The notes beneath the pieces were generated by a model. It was not told where the DNA came from. It did no database searches and saw only the letters and a program-made list of their open reading frames with translations. From Patiria miniata (lineage: Eukaryota; Echinodermata; Asteroidea; Valvatida; Asterinidae), in contig NW_024037047.1 of the NCBI RefSeq assembly GCF_015706575.1, forward strand, positions 1,678,632 through 1,742,631: DNA of 64,000 nt, read 5' to 3'. The position numbers were made by a program, and so were the translations under genes. Each line of letters begins with the position of its first letter. The stretch's first letter is position 1. Of this stretch, positions 25,331 to 38,491 are shown in pieces.

Positions 25331-26111
25331 ACTTGGAAAAGTCCCTACTTAACATAATTAGACTGGTGATGTGCATGTGCGGCAGTTGAAGAGGAAACGT
25401 GGTGTCAGCTAGGTTGTCCCTTAATCAGGAAGGGTTTTCCTTCAGTTGTACACTTGGAAACCATGATATTATCATACTGCCTTTAGTCAATAATAGAAGC
25501 CTATTAACCTAGTCATGCTGTTTCCAAAGCACATACAAAAATCACATTTAATTCATTTCTAATACCTATTTTAAGTCTTTTCACGGCATCTGATTTTCAC
25601 AAGAGACCTTATTTTTGTTGTTTTTTTTTTTTAGAAAATCGCCCAAGCAAGACTATACAAGCCACTCTTGGCAAAGGGCTAGGAAGAAGAAAACTATCCT
25701 GAAAAGAAAAATTATAATCAGGGAAGTTGGAGGTAGGAATTGATAATTCTCTTAAAGGAGAATAGATCATTGAATGGAAGGAAACAGCATAGGCAAGGAC
25801 TTACAATAAGTTACCGAACTTTGGACAAAAACTACTAGTTTAGCTCTTTAATTGACCTACAACCCGGCACGGATAGGGAGTATGGGTGAAAGGAAGCAGA
25901 CAGCCCATTTTTCATGACACTCTGTGTAATAACGTCTACAACGGTCGGTCGGTCGTTTATAATTATTTGCTGGCGGGTCGCTCGGTCGTCGATCTGTCGC
26001 CTTCGGACAGTCAGTCAGTCCGTTAGTCAATTAAATTTAAAGGCTCACAGACAACACTGGGCTTTTCATGGTAGGGACCACTCAGAACAAGAATGCAGAT
26101 TACTGCCTGCT
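25331..26111. other. Spacer before the BEL element
   Basis: No gene recognised. A short gtcggtcggtcg-type repeat lies at 25935-26030, similar to the arrays at 12.8 and 18.7 kb. Confidence 0.5.
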
Positions 26112-26116
26112 ATCTT

Positions 26117-27256
26117 TATACTGGCCTCGAAGCAAAACGAGAAAGCCCCTATCCAGTAGTTTAACCACACGGCATTAAGAAGTAAACTGGAAGACACTTG
26201 AGTTGAAATTACTCATCTTTAATCCAGAACTACTCCCTTGCCTAGATACGGTAAAACTGTAAGAAAAATACAATAAAACTTGTATCGGTTATGCATGTCT
26301 ACATGGTACATGTACATATATGTGAAAAAGTAAGCATTCAATAAAGACCTAACACAGTTTAAGAAAAAGACAGATACATCCTCATGTGATCGTACAAAAC
26401 ATTCAAATACATCGGGAATCCAAAATAGTGAGAAATTCCGTGAAACCAAAATAATTACAGGTATGTGTACATGAAATGAAAAGCTACCATGTCCAGTCAA
26501 CAAAAACTTACAGACTTGTGGATTTCCAATCTTCCTGGAAAATCAGAAGCTCTATGGATGTGTCATGTAATCACGCTGTAAAAACAATCCATAAATGTAG
26601 GCCCTTAAACAATGTGTGTGCAGTTGAGATGATTATAACAACGCATTATACAATACACAGTACATTATACAATACACAATATAGAGCATGTCAAGGGTCG
26701 CACAAGAATAGAACCAAAGTTAGGCTTCTAACGATAATTTAAATATTGACAAACTTCAAAGGTTAACACTCACAAGGTTTAGAAAACCTAGCATACTCTT
26801 CCACGACGTCTGTCCAAACTGCAGAATAATGTGTAACTCCTGCAACAAGTAATAAAAGGGGGCTCTAAATAATCATAACACGAAGCCTAACAACGATACA
26901 TGTAGAGAATCTACGAGACATAACATGGCTTATACAAGAAAAGAAGCTTAAATTTATCCCACAAGAATTCCACAATTTAAGCACCCAAATCATCTACTCT
27001 AATTATCTGAGAGCAAAACAAATGATGTCAACTTACATAAGGACATGTGGATGCAGAACAAAAGGCAAGAAACTCTAAGAACACTCATAATTTAGACGTT
27101 CTATTTACATAGTTGTCGAGACTGCGCGAACATGAAAAACACAGCCCCGCTGCCACAAGGTTCAGACAGACAGGCGCATGCGCGATGCCCTTCTAAGCAT
27201 GAGTATGGCACGCCTGTGTATGGAAGGCATACACAACAAAAAAGGCGTACAGCACA
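26117..27256 (-). repeat. BEL/Pao 3' LTR
   Basis: 1140 bp, matching 32816-33954 almost base for base. In element orientation it begins TGTGCTGTACGCC and ends GGCCAGTATA. Confidence 0.95.
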
Positions 27257-27318
27257 CTCCCCACCGACGTCCAATAGACGTCAAATGACTTCACACCTAC
27301 GAAGACAAAGGCATCTGG

Positions 27319-30300
27319 TTATCCAGATTCCACCAACAGAACCAACTCGTGCACTGGTCTGGCATACGTCTTTCCAGTTGATGGCAAACGGACATTCACC
27401 TTTCGAACCAATCCATCATCTCCAGGACTGACACCGTCAACAATACCCAGAGGCCACTGGTTTCTCCTGATGTCTTTATCTCTCAACAACACTACGTCCC
27501 CAACTGCAATGTTTCTCTCCGGGTTGATCCATTTACGCCTGTGCTGAAGACTCTGGAGGTAACGGAGCCTCCATTGTTTCCAAAACCGGTCGGCGAGAAC
27601 TTGAACCATCTTCCACTGAGCCCTGTACATGTTGGAAGCGGAGTCTTCGACGATCACTTCATCGATACTTCCATGTTTCTGAGTCAGCAACATTGATGGG
27701 GTGAGGAAGGAAGTATCCTCTGGGTCGGAGGTCAACGGGACGAGAGGTCGAGCGTTGACTATGGCCATGACCTCTGTCATAAAAGTGACTAGTGTCTCGT
27801 GAGTAAGACTTTGATGTTTGGTTTCGAGCAGGATGCCGTTGAGAATCTTTTTGGTCACGCCGATCAGTCTTTCCCAAACTCCTCCCATATGAGGGGCATG
27901 GGGAGGATTCAGTTTCCATTGTGTGTCATTCTTCTCAAGGTAAGACTGAAAGAGCTTGTCGTTCATCACTCCTACAAAATTTGATCCTTGATCAGACCAA
28001 AACACTTCGACTTTGCCTCGCAAGGCTATGAAGCGTCGCAGGGCGTTAATGCATGATGAAGTGCTCATTTCCTCAATGACTTCGATGTGGACAGCTCTGG
28101 ACGTGAGACATGAGAATATCATTCCCCATCTTTTGCTTTGAGCAGTCCCGCCTCGGGTTCTTCTGCTGACCACCTCCCAAGGCCCAAAACAGTCTATGCC
28201 AACCTGAGTGAAGGGAGGGCCGGGTTTGAGACGTTCTTCCGGGAGATCTGCCATGCGCTGTGATGCCAACTTCCCTCTAGCCTTCGACAAACAACACAGT
28301 GGTGAATGACCGAGGACACCAATCTCTTGCAGCCTGTTATCCAGAAACCAGCCTCGCGCAAAGAACTCTCTGTTAACTGCCTACCAGGATGGCCAACACT
28401 GTGATAGTGTCGGACAAGAAGCCTAGCAATGTGACTCTTTCCAGGAATCAGTACCGGATGCTTCAATACCACTGGAAGGGAAGACTTCCTTAGGCGTCCA
28501 CCAACGCAGATCAGCCCATCTTGGTTGAGCATTGGCGACAAGTCTAGGAGTGGACTGCCACGTGGTAAGGGTGTACCTTCTCGCAGGCAGATGAGTTCCT
28601 GATGATAGAACTGCTCTTGTACCATCCGCACCATCATTGTCTGGACATCACGTTTGAGTTTTACATCTTTGACATGACTCTGGGTTTGCTCATTCCTTGT
28701 GCTGAAGGACCTGGCCACGTGAACAAGCAGGCTGAAAGCTCTGATCAAGCTGGTCCACGTTGAAAACCTGTTGGCCCGTGAGACAAGATTTGCTGGTTCC
28801 AATTTGGTTTTAGTTACCTGGATTTTCACCTCGCGCCTTATTTCGATGTCGTCTTCAGGGTTTACCAGGGGGAACTCTGATGACGTGACCTCCGTTGATA
28901 CCGGCACCTGTTGTTGTGGACCTTCAAGCCACGAGGAGTGCTTTAAGCTCTGTGTAGCAATCGGACGTGTGCCACAGTCAGCAGGGTTCTTGCCTGTGGG
29001 CACATACATCCATTGGCAAGGCCTAGAGAAGTTGAGAACCTTATGAACTCGATTTGCGACGTATGTGTGGAACCGTCTGGTAGTATTGTTCAGATACCCA
29101 AGAACAATCTTGCTGTCTGTGTGATACTTCACACCTGAAGGCTGAATATCCATCTCCCTGCATATCACTTTGCTGATTTCCGTCGCCAGGACTGCAGCAC
29201 AAAGCTCGAGTCTAGGAACAGTATGGCCTGCTTTAGGAGCCAGCTTTGATTTGCCGAAGACAAATCCCGACCTGGGTTCCTCTGCTCCTACCAAGTATGC
29301 AACCGCAGCAACCGCCACCTCAGAAGCATCACAGTAGATGTGCAGCACTCCATTCTCAGGGTGAGCTGGGTAGGTACGGGGAACTGACAGGTACTGCAGC
29401 TCAGCTAACCCAGACTTCCAAGACTCCCAGACTACTCTATATTCATCTGGAAGGCTATCATCCCAACCAGCGTTGTGTGCAGTCATATCCCTGAACAAGA
29501 CTCTTGCCTGTATCATGACTGGTGCGAGAAAACCAAGAGGATCGAACACCCCGTTGATGGTTGACAGAACACCCCGTCTCGTGTAGGGCCTTTCCTCCAG
29601 GTCCGTTTGAAACCTAAAGGTGTCATCACATATGTTCCACAGAACGCCCAAACTTCTCTGTGTGGGTACACCGTCGCTGAGCGTGAGGTTCCTTATGTCT
29701 TTCTGGACTTCCTCTGGCTCGAATGCATCGAGGACTTCTTGGGAGTTGGAAGCAATTTTGTGTAAACGAACACCAGCCTTCTCCATCAACATGGACCTGG
29801 TGCGCTTGATAAGCGAGATGGCTGTGTCACTGTCATCACATGACGCAAGTCCGTCATCCACGTAAAATTCATTGTTGATGAATTCTCGGACATCAGGTTC
29901 GGCATCTTTAGCCAGATCTCTCAAACCATACGTAGCTACCGCTGGTGAGGGTGTGTTGCCAAACACATGTTTACGCATACGGAACTCGATGAGAGGTTTG
30001 TTGAAATCATTGTTCTTGTGCCAGAAGAAGCGAAGAAAGTTCCGGTGTCTCTCCGACACAGAGAAACAGAAGAACATTGATTCAATGTCTCCACAAACTG
30101 CTACACGTCCCCGACGGAACCTCATGAGGACGCCCACCAAGTCATTGGTGAGGTCAGGACCCTTCAACAGTACCTTGTTGAGAGAGTGGCCTAGGAACTC
30201 GGCTGAAGAATCAAAGACACCCCTGATCTTGTCTTTCTTTTTGGGGTGGTACACGCCGAAGAAAGGTAAGTACCAACACTCTTCGTCTGGTTGAAGAGGA

Positions 30301-32750
30301 GGCGCAACTTCCGCGTGGCCATGAGAAATCACCCCTTCCATGAATGTCAGCATGTGCTCCCTCTTGGTGGAATCCCTCTCCATGCCTTTTCGAAGAATTT
30401 GGGCACGTTTGAAGGCTTGCTGTCTGTTATTAGGCAGTCGGTCTCTTGGCTGCTTGAAGGGTAATGGTGCTGTCCACTGTCCATCTTCCAGGCCTCCTTC
30501 CCTCTTCATCAGATCTACAAACTGCTGCTCTTGGATGGACAGGCTAACACCATCGGAGTCATTGTCAAATAGATGCTTCACTTGAAACTCATTCGGACAC
30601 GGCTCAAGAAAGGTAGGTCGTCCTGTGAAGAGCACTTGGGTACGCAATGATGAAATCTTGCTCCGATGATTGTCACCCTTGTGGATACCCTGCAGGCACA
30701 CCTCGCCAACGATTACCCAGCCAAGCTTCAACTTCTGTGCGAACGGTGTATCAGGGGGCCCGATCCTTTGCTCCAGGACATGGTGTGCCTCCGAGACGTC
30801 TCTCCCTATCAACAGAGTTGCCGTGCAGTTGTTGTCGATTTCCGGTATGTTTACACCTTTCAGGTGATCATACGCCTTGGTGACATCTGGCGTGGGGATC
30901 TCATCTTTGAAATCTGGGATGAGAGAACACTCGGTAACAGCAGGTAAGTCTACACTCACCGTGCCATGGATGTCCTGAACTACGAAATCATCTGCCCACC
31001 GGCCGTGCACAGCCTCTTCTCCGCTGCAGGTTCGCAGTGTGTAATTGACCTCTCCGTAGTCAATGTTGAACTTGTCCAGAAGTTTGTGTGTTGCTATGGT
31101 TTTGTTGCTTTGGTCATCGATGATGGCATAAGTCTTGACACAAGTGCCTTGGTCCCTCTTTGACTTCACTAGAACTGGGACGATTTTAGCACAGGACATC
31201 CCGGCCGAGCACATCGACCCCTGGACCTTGGAGCATGCACTGGTGATTTGCGGTTGAGCAGCATTAGTTGGCTTTTGCAACCTCTCCGTTGATTGGGTCT
31301 GGTGATCGTTGTGAAGAATGGACATGTGCTGGTCACTGCCACACGAGTCACACTTGACGTTTGCCTTGCACTCACGTGCAGAATGCTGCGGCATGCAGCA
31401 TTTGAAGCAGAGATGATGATTCCTCAGAATGGCCCTCTTCTGTGGTTGGTTTTTGGAAAGAAAGGATCGGCATTTCACGATGGAGTGAGCGGTCTTATGG
31501 ATGGGACAGTGCTCTCCTCCGGCATTAGGTTGCTTGACGTTCCCAACTTCAGTAGCCCTTACACTGACAGTCCTCTTGGTGGCATCGTGTTGCTTGGGGT
31601 CGTGAGGCGTTGTAAGGCTGGGATCATTACGTACTTTCGCCTGGTAACTCACAAATTCGCTGAACACCTTGAATGGTGGGAAAGTCACTTGGTGTTTGTC
31701 TTTGTAACGAGCGCCCTCCATCAGCCATTTCTCCTGAAGGTTGTACGGCAGCTTCTCCACTAAGGGGCGTAACCCTCTGCCAGAGTCGAGGTGTAGCAAT
31801 CCTGGGCAGTTGTCCATGTCCTTGACATACTCAATGTCCATGAGTAAGTGGCTGTATTCAAGGAGCTTGGCACTGTCCCGATGAGAGATCTTTGGAAAGC
31901 CTTCGATTCGCTGTTGCAGATCTTGCTCGACGACCTCTGGGGTGCCGTACTTCCGATCTAACAGGTTCCACATCCTGCTGAGACCTACATCCGGGCGGTC
32001 GACATGGATCGAATGGATCGGTGTTACCAACTTGCAAGAATCTTTTCCTAGCCACTTGAGCATCAAGTCCATTTCTTGCGAGGGCTTTACTTTGATTTCT
32101 GCTGTAGCCTGTTTGAAAGATGCTTTCCAAGATTTGTAAGCACCTGGTTCGTCATTAAACATTCTTAAACCACTAGTTACTAACTTTTTTTTCATTAACA
32201 TGTTGCTCACCTCAGATATTACCTTTATTGAATCAAGATGCTGGGGTGAGGGGGCAGTAAGGGAATCATTAACCTGTGTATGTCCTTGACAATCTACAGT
32301 TTTACTTGCATTTTTACAAGAGGACAAGTACTGTTCTACTCGTTCTTTGTAGCCTCCGCTGGGAAGATTCAGGTCATCGCTCTTCCTTGAGGATCCGCAT
32401 ACGTCTTGTCCGGTCTCGAGAACCGCAGCCTCCACTTCCGCCATAGCAGCATCCCTTTCTGCGTTGAGTAGAAGGAGGGCAGCTTCCTGTGTCGCATTCT
32501 GTTTTCTAAGCTCGGCCTCCTTGCGAGCAAACTCCAACCTCACCTTGGCCGCCTCAGCCTTGGCGCGGGCCTTCAGTGAAGCAGAGTTACAGGATGATAG
32601 TGCACTGGCACTGGACCGTTTTGAAATCAGGCTGGGGGCTTTATCCTGTGGGGCTGAGTGAGAGTTTCCATTTTCAGATAACAATGGCATTTCCAAAGAG
32701 TTTTCCTCTTTGAAGTCCGGTTGGCTTGGCTTTTCGGACTTGATTGACAT
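27319..32750 (-). pseudogene. BEL/Pao gag-pol polyprotein with one frameshift
   Basis: The likely start is the ATG at 32750 (MSIKSEKPSQ); codons upstream of it run into the LTR. In order: an N-terminal K/E-rich coiled gag region; zinc knuckles (CFKCCMPQHSAREC, then CDSCGSDQH) at about 31310-31425; a Pao-type aspartic protease region with DDQSN near 31125; reverse transcriptase with FYVDDGLAS near 29868; RNase H; an H2C2 zinc motif near 28300-28420; an integrase core starting GIDCFGPWEV near 28195, with DQGSNFVG near 27980; and a C-terminal domain ending GKTYARPVHELVL. The reading frame shifts once between the H2C2 zinc motif and the integrase core (about 28278), consistent with loss of one base, so full-length pol cannot be made from this copy without recoding. 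Otherwise it looks intact. Confidence 0.93.
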
Positions 32751-32815
32751 GATGAATTCTGAAGTCCTCCAGGAGACACGTTGAGTCGATGACTGGGTGA
32801 CGTAAGTCTTTTTAC

Positions 32816-33954
32816 TATACTGGCCTCGAAGCAAAACGAGAAAGCCCCTATCCAGTAGTTTAACCACACGGCATTAAGAAGTAAACTGGAAGACACTTGA
32901 GTTGAAATTACTCATCTTTAATCCAGAACTACTCCCTTGCCTAGATACGGTAAAACTGTAAGAAAAATACAAAAAACTTGTATCGGTTATGCATGTCTAC
33001 ATGGTACATGTACATATATGTGAAAAAGTAAGCATTCAATAAAGACCTAACACAGTTTAAGAAAAAGACAGATACATCCTCATGTGATCGTACAAAACAT
33101 TCAAATACATCGGGAATCCAAAATAGTGAGAAATTCCGTGAAACCAAAATAATTACAGGTATGTGTACATGAAATGAAAAGCTACCATGTCCAGTCAACA
33201 AAAACTTACAGACTTGTGGATTTCCAATCTTCCTGGAAAATCAGAAGCTCTATGGATGTGTCATGTAATCACGCTGTAAAAACAATCCATAAATGTAGGC
33301 CCTTAAACAATGTGTGTGCAGTTGAGATGATTATAACAACGCATTATACAATACACAGTACATTATACAATACACAATATAGAGCATGTCAAGGGTCGCA
33401 CAAGAATATAACCAAAGTTAGGCTTCTAACGATAATTTAAACATTGACAAACTTCAAAGGTTAACACTCACAAGGTTTAGAAAACCTAGCATACTCTTCC
33501 ACGACGTCTGTCCAAACTGCAGAATAATGTGTAACTCCTGCAACAAGTAATAAAAGGGGACTCTAAATAATCATAACACGAAGCCTAACAACGATACATG
33601 TAGAGAATCTACGAGACATAACATGGCTTATACAAGAAAAGAAGCTTAAATTTATCCCACAAGAATTCCACAATTTAAGCACCCAAATCATCTACTCTAA
33701 TTATCTGAGAGCAAAACAAATGATGTCAACTTACATAAGGACATGTGGATGCAGAACAAAAGGCAAGAAACTCTAAGAACACTCATAATTTAGACGTTCT
33801 ATTTACATAGTTGTCGAGACTGCGCGAACATGAAAAACACAGCCCCGCTGCCACAAGGTTCAGACAGACAGGCGCATGCGCGATGCCCTTCTAGGCATGA
33901 GTATGGCACGCCTGTGTATGGAAGGCATACACAACAAAAAAGGCGTACAGCACA
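32816..33954 (-). repeat. BEL/Pao 5' LTR
   Basis: 1139 bp; the partner of 26117-27256. Differences seen by eye include a 1-bp indel in an A-rich run near 32970 and single substitutions near 33408, 33442, 33557 and 33894. This LTR should hold the element promoter. Confidence 0.95.
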
Positions 33955-33959
33955 ATCTT

Positions 33960-35811
33960 CTACTGGGAATCAGGCCAGCGTGTTAGTATGGGATCAGCTA
34001 TCCAGTCTAATAATGATCAGCAAACTGCAACGGTAGACCGATCAAGGTACAAAGTTTCTACGTGTGTTCGTAATTCTGGGTAGTGTGCTGAAATTAAAGG
34101 TCAGCTTATAAAATGGGGATACTATTATTGTCCGTTGACATGTAACTTAGGGTGTTCTTTGATAGTGGTATATAACCTCACCGTACTTCTACTACACGTA
34201 TCGTAGAACAAGGAACCGTTGCCTACACGCAGTCAACCAGGCTAAACTAGTCATGGCATACCTCCGACGATTATTTCAATGTATGTACAAACTTTATGTA
34301 TTGTCTATGCCAGATAGTTATGTTGCCTTGTTTGTATATGCCATTTCATAAGATTTCAACCGAAGAAATACGTGTTGATTTTATACATGTTGTGCTTATT
34401 TGTGTGTATTTCAATCGCTCGTACCCACCGCTCTGGAAACAGGGCGCAAGGAAGGGCTGATGAGCTGCACAAAATCTTGTGAAGGAAGTGACCTATGACC
34501 TTCATATAAAGCATCTGGCTGCAGCTGTTAAAGACCGCAGTTAGACAATGCGCGCAAATGCTATCCGAAAACCTCCCATAGAAATGCACACATTCCATAA
34601 CGGAAGTGATTTCTTTGTCATTGCGGACACTGTGGAACAATTTTGAGCATCGCATAATGCAATCATTGACCCTTCGGGAATTCGAAACGGAGCCTGTGCA
34701 AATGACGGAAATCACAAATTTACAACACAGTTAAGTTTTTCCTACATTATAACGCTTTTCAACAAAAACAAAAGCATTTATGCAGAGTAATGAATCAGTC
34801 CTAACGGCCGTTTAAAACCTTGCAGGGTCGTGGTCGTAATGACTTCAGGTCACAGGTTACGCAAAATCTATCCAATCAGAGCCTGAATTCATGAGCCATT
34901 TCCATGCATTGTCCTGTTCGAGCGAAGTGTTTCAACTGAGCACAGTTACATGACGAACGCATGCGCTAACTTCACCGTTCCTAAAAAGGGAAATGATTAA
35001 AGTCATAATAAACTTTCCACTAACGAAAATAGTACTGTTTTGCTTTTGATCAGCAAAAAAATCATTCAGTTGGGCCACGAACTTTGGAGACATTGCGATC
35101 GAAAGACGGTGCTTTAACTATTTTGGAGTTCCAGATAATGATGACACTCCGTGCTACTTTCGAGGTTATTTCTCTAATAACAATACAAACGTTATTTACC
35201 ATTGAATGAAACATCACATGAAAAAAACACCCCAAGTGCAGGTCTTGCCGGATACACTTCGAATGTAGGAACAGGAAGCTAGCAATGAATCCTAAATACG
35301 TTAGGAGGTTTTCATCAAGCAAAACCTATGCAGGACTGGCCTACGTCTGGACCTACCATTCAAAATCACAGTAATATTTTGTTTCCCAGAACCCTGCACG
35401 GAACCAGCAAAATGGTAACAAGGTTTACCACTATTATGTGCAAGTTGTGTGGTGATAAGCTTCCTTTTTGCTGAATTGGAAAGTATCTCTGACAACTGTC
35501 ATTTAAGAGAGGGGCGCCAATGTTCAGTGTTTGAAACCTATCATGCTTTTGTAGTTGGAAAGGGTTAGTGTTGCTTTTGTTGAAACACTGACGATCTCGA
35601 TAATCTAATCCATTCGTTAAACTATCAATAAGTAGGAACTGCAGTGCGTCTAACCACAATTTACATACCTACTTGAAACAGGGGAATATGAACAAAAAAA
35701 TAAAGCAGATGAGCCATGTAGAAAACTTGCTGGAACGGTGCCCCAGTTGATGCCCATGCTTTGCATAGATTTGCATACAGTATCATGTTTATATGTTTTG
35801 ATGTTGCCAAG
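33960..35811. other. Spacer, no gene recognised
   Basis: Mixed sequence without splice-consistent ORFs or known repeat ends that I can identify. Confidence 0.4.
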
Positions 35812-36042
35812 CAGTGCGTACCCACGGGGGAGGGGGGGGGGCGTGTGGGGGGGGGCGACAGCCTGTGGGGGGGGGGGGGGGCACTGGGGGTCGCCCCCCA
35901 GTGCCCCCCCCACTGAGATTTTGAGTTTCTAAAAAAAAATATCATTGATCTACATGACGTCCCCCCCCCCTCATGAAATGTTCCAGCCCCCAGCGGCCCC
36001 CCCCCCCCCCCCCCCACTGAAAAGTTCCTGGCTACGCCACTG
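35812..36042. mobile_element. hAT-like MITE with 8-bp target duplication
   Basis: 231 bp. Left end cagtgcgtacccacgggg, right end cctggctacgccactg: imperfect inverted repeats of a cagtggcgtagccagg type. Flanked by the identical octamer ttgccaag at 35804-35811 and 36043-36050. An 8-bp duplication is the hAT hallmark. The interior is mostly G and C homopolymers. Confidence 0.85.
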
Positions 36043-36050
36043 TTGCCAAG

Positions 36051-37024
36051 GACTTAGGGTCCTAACTAAGCATGCTAAAACACTGTCGTGTGAATCGACC
36101 CTGCTCGAAAGACACTGGGCACATGTTGAGAATGTGGAGTAGGGACAATCTATCTAACTCCACAAATGCTGCACTTTTCCCCACAACATCAGATTATCTG
36201 GGCTAGGAAAACTACCAATAGTTTCCCTCAAGGGCGGAAATCGCTCCTCGAACGTGGGGGAACAGGTTTTGTGGTCGGTTCTGCACAGATGCACTGACAT
36301 ACGGAATAGCCTTCCTGAAGTTGTGGTTTCAGCACCTAGTACACGGCCCATATGCAATTTCGGGTACATTCTTTGAAACTCTCAGGATCACTAGAGGATA
36401 CCTCAAGAAGTTCAAAACCACTTGATGCCATTTTTTTCTGACCCTTTTGTGGGCGTGGCCATGATTTTAAAAAATGGGGGCATTGCGCGCAAAAAAATAT
36501 TGCAAAAAATTTTACTTTTCTTTTTCGCGTTCGGACAGTTCACCCAAGTGCTACATCTAAAGAAAAACATTCCACAATTTTGCCTCTTTTGGGGGTGGGC
36601 AGCATTTTAAAAAGTGGGGGTCACATGTCGCTAACAGAAAATCGACCTGTAACAGGCAATCTTGAGGTTTTTGTTTTTGTTTTGTTTTTGTTTCAATCCA
36701 TTATAATTTGGTTAGGAAAAATGGTTACATGTCAACTCATAAATTCTTTGGCTCCAATTTGGGGGCATGTCACACTTTTTTTTCATAAAAAGGGGGCATA
36801 CGTGTATTCCAAAAGGAAGCTTGTGTGAGCCCATACGAATTATTGCACATTCTTTCAAACTCTCACAAAGACCTCTGGACACCTCAACAAGTGGAAATCT
36901 GCCCCACCCTACCCCCCTCCCCCATTGGCCATTAAAATGGCAGCCGTTTTTAACATATATCTGGCATATGGTACACATACAAATGGACAAATAATCAATT
37001 TTATGAGACATTTATGTTTTGATA
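36051..37024. other. Spacer with a repeated 'aaaatgggggcat' phrase
   Basis: Contains three related phrases (aaaaaatgggggcattgcg near 36470, aaaaagtgggggtcacatg near 36608, aaaaagggggcatacgtg near 36786) spaced about 140-180 bp apart, suggesting a degenerate tandem repeat. No gene is supported. Confidence 0.45.
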
Positions 37025-37026
37025 TA

Positions 37027-37202
37027 CAGTGAAATCTCGATAAGTCAAACTTTGAGAGAATGGGCTCAAAATGTGAGCTATGCTGATTTTGAGTCAAGCA
37101 GGGTTGTATATCACTGTTATACAACTGAAGGGAATAATTAGTCTTTGTTTGACTGAACAGTAGGTTTGATTTATCAGAGGTTGACTTGCTGAGATTTCAC
37201 TG
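37027..37202. mobile_element. pogo/Tc1-mariner-type MITE
   Basis: 176 bp. Left cagtgaaatctcgataagtc, right gacttgctgagatttcactg: inverted ends of about 20 bp, flanked by TA on both sides (37025-37026 and 37203-37204). The TA duplication and CAGT-type ends fit pogo/Tigger-like non-autonomous elements. Confidence 0.82.
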
Positions 37203-37429
37203 TAGTTTATTTTGTCCTGACAACAATGCTGACCTTGTTTTATAGCATACAAACTGCAATAGCCTTTTTAACTTTAAATGTATTCATCTTCACTTTATTT
37301 ATAAAAATGATATTATGAAATGTGGTACTCGATCATTGGAAATAAAGTTTGAAAATTACAAATTGCAATATTAAGAGTAAAGCTTGCCAAACTTGGGTGA
37401 TTTAGTGAATCCTACATAAGTCATTTGTA

Positions 37430-38094
37430 ATTGGACAACATATTTGGTATTTAATATCCATGACGTTATTTAGTAATAGAAAGTGTGAGACTATATTGTC
37501 AATAGTTTCAGAATCCAGATCTGGATGGATTGGTGCCATACTTTAAGATTGGATATATCAGAAGGAAAACTTGATATCCGAAGCCTCTGTCAAGAGGTTT
37601 GCCTAACTTTTGAGTTTTTCGCTTTGGAAAACCATGCTGAAATGTTAAGGTAAAGGATTTGTAGTTATTAAAATACTTTTATAATTTGAACTAGTCACAT
37701 GTTTTTCTTGAATCTTTGGGGAGCCAGGTTGGCGCTTGGGGAGTCAGATTGGCTCATTGGTTACTTTCCTCGCCTTTAATCGCAGGGTTCGATTTCTGCC
37801 TGGGCCTTCATGTGGATTGGGTTTTCAGAAACTATTGGCAATATAGTCATCAAAGTTTCAGCCTAAGATGTGTTTCTCTACTCGGTGGCTACAAAACCTT
37901 TTGATATATCCAATCTTGAAGTACATCATCAATCATATAATTTATGGTGATATGCCAAATTTAAAACTGTTAATTGAAACAAATCTTGTGTAATCCATCC
38001 AGATCTAGATTCTGAAACTATTGACAATTTAGTCTCACACTTTTCTATTACTAAATAACGTCATGGATAATAAATACCAAATATGTTGTCCAAT
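37430..38094. mobile_element. Foldback element with long arms, containing a SINE
   Basis: The left arm (about 37430-37565: tggacaacatatttggtatt, tagtaatagaaagtgtgaga, gattggatatatca) is inverted on the right (about 37905-38094: tgatatatccaatc, tctcacacttttctattact, aaatatgttgtcca). Arms are about 130 bp or more with few mismatches. A SINE-like body lies between them. Confidence 0.85.
37716..37870 (+). mobile_element. tRNA-derived SINE inside the foldback element
   Basis: tRNA-like head with ggctcattggttac (A-box-like) and cagggttcgatttctgcc (B-box-like), then gtggattgggttttcag, which is shared with the SINE at 18.13-18.41 kb. Confidence 0.6.
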
Positions 38095-38491
38095 TTTCAC
38101 AAATATCTGCAGAATAAAATGTAGCACCTCTTTAACTTTCTGTGTGCAGATGTCGTAAAGTTACAATTTACATGTAGAACTGAAAATGTGACATGGATTA
38201 GACTTAGAGTGACAATGAAGACTAAAGTAGGGCCTACATGTACATGTAGGCTACACTGACCAAAAAACTAGGCCTACTTCATTTAGTCAGGGCCAAATAT
38301 TGTAGCATAGCAGCGCACTTTGAACGCTTCCTGTAGGTTTGGGGTATCTTCTTTCCAAGAAAATGTCACTGTTTCCCCATTTACCGTTGAACGGTCGCAC
38401 TCGCTACTGCAACAGACTCAACCAGCTGATGAGGCTGCATTTGGTCTGCTCCCATGAAAAAATGAGGCATATTAAAGTTGTAGTTTCCGCT
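38095..38491. other. Spacer / possible 3' UTR of gene E
   Basis: Contains acatgtacatgta and taggcctac motifs, common in marine deuterostome genomes. The plus-strand ORF at 38339-38671 has no recognisable features and overlaps the gene E exon on the other strand. Confidence 0.4.

Larger units (their letters stand above)
26112..33959 (-). mobile_element. BEL/Pao LTR retrotransposon, nearly intact
   Basis: A complete element on the minus strand bounded by the 5-bp target duplication atctt (26112-26116 and 33955-33959), which is within the BEL/Pao range. Two LTRs of about 1.14 kb flank one long gag-pol reading frame. By eye the LTRs differ at about six positions, roughly 0.5%, so the insertion is recent. 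A single frameshift near 28278 splits pol within the integrase region. A purine-rich tract adjoins the 3' LTR at 27257-27266; a primer-binding site is not obvious. Confidence 0.95.
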
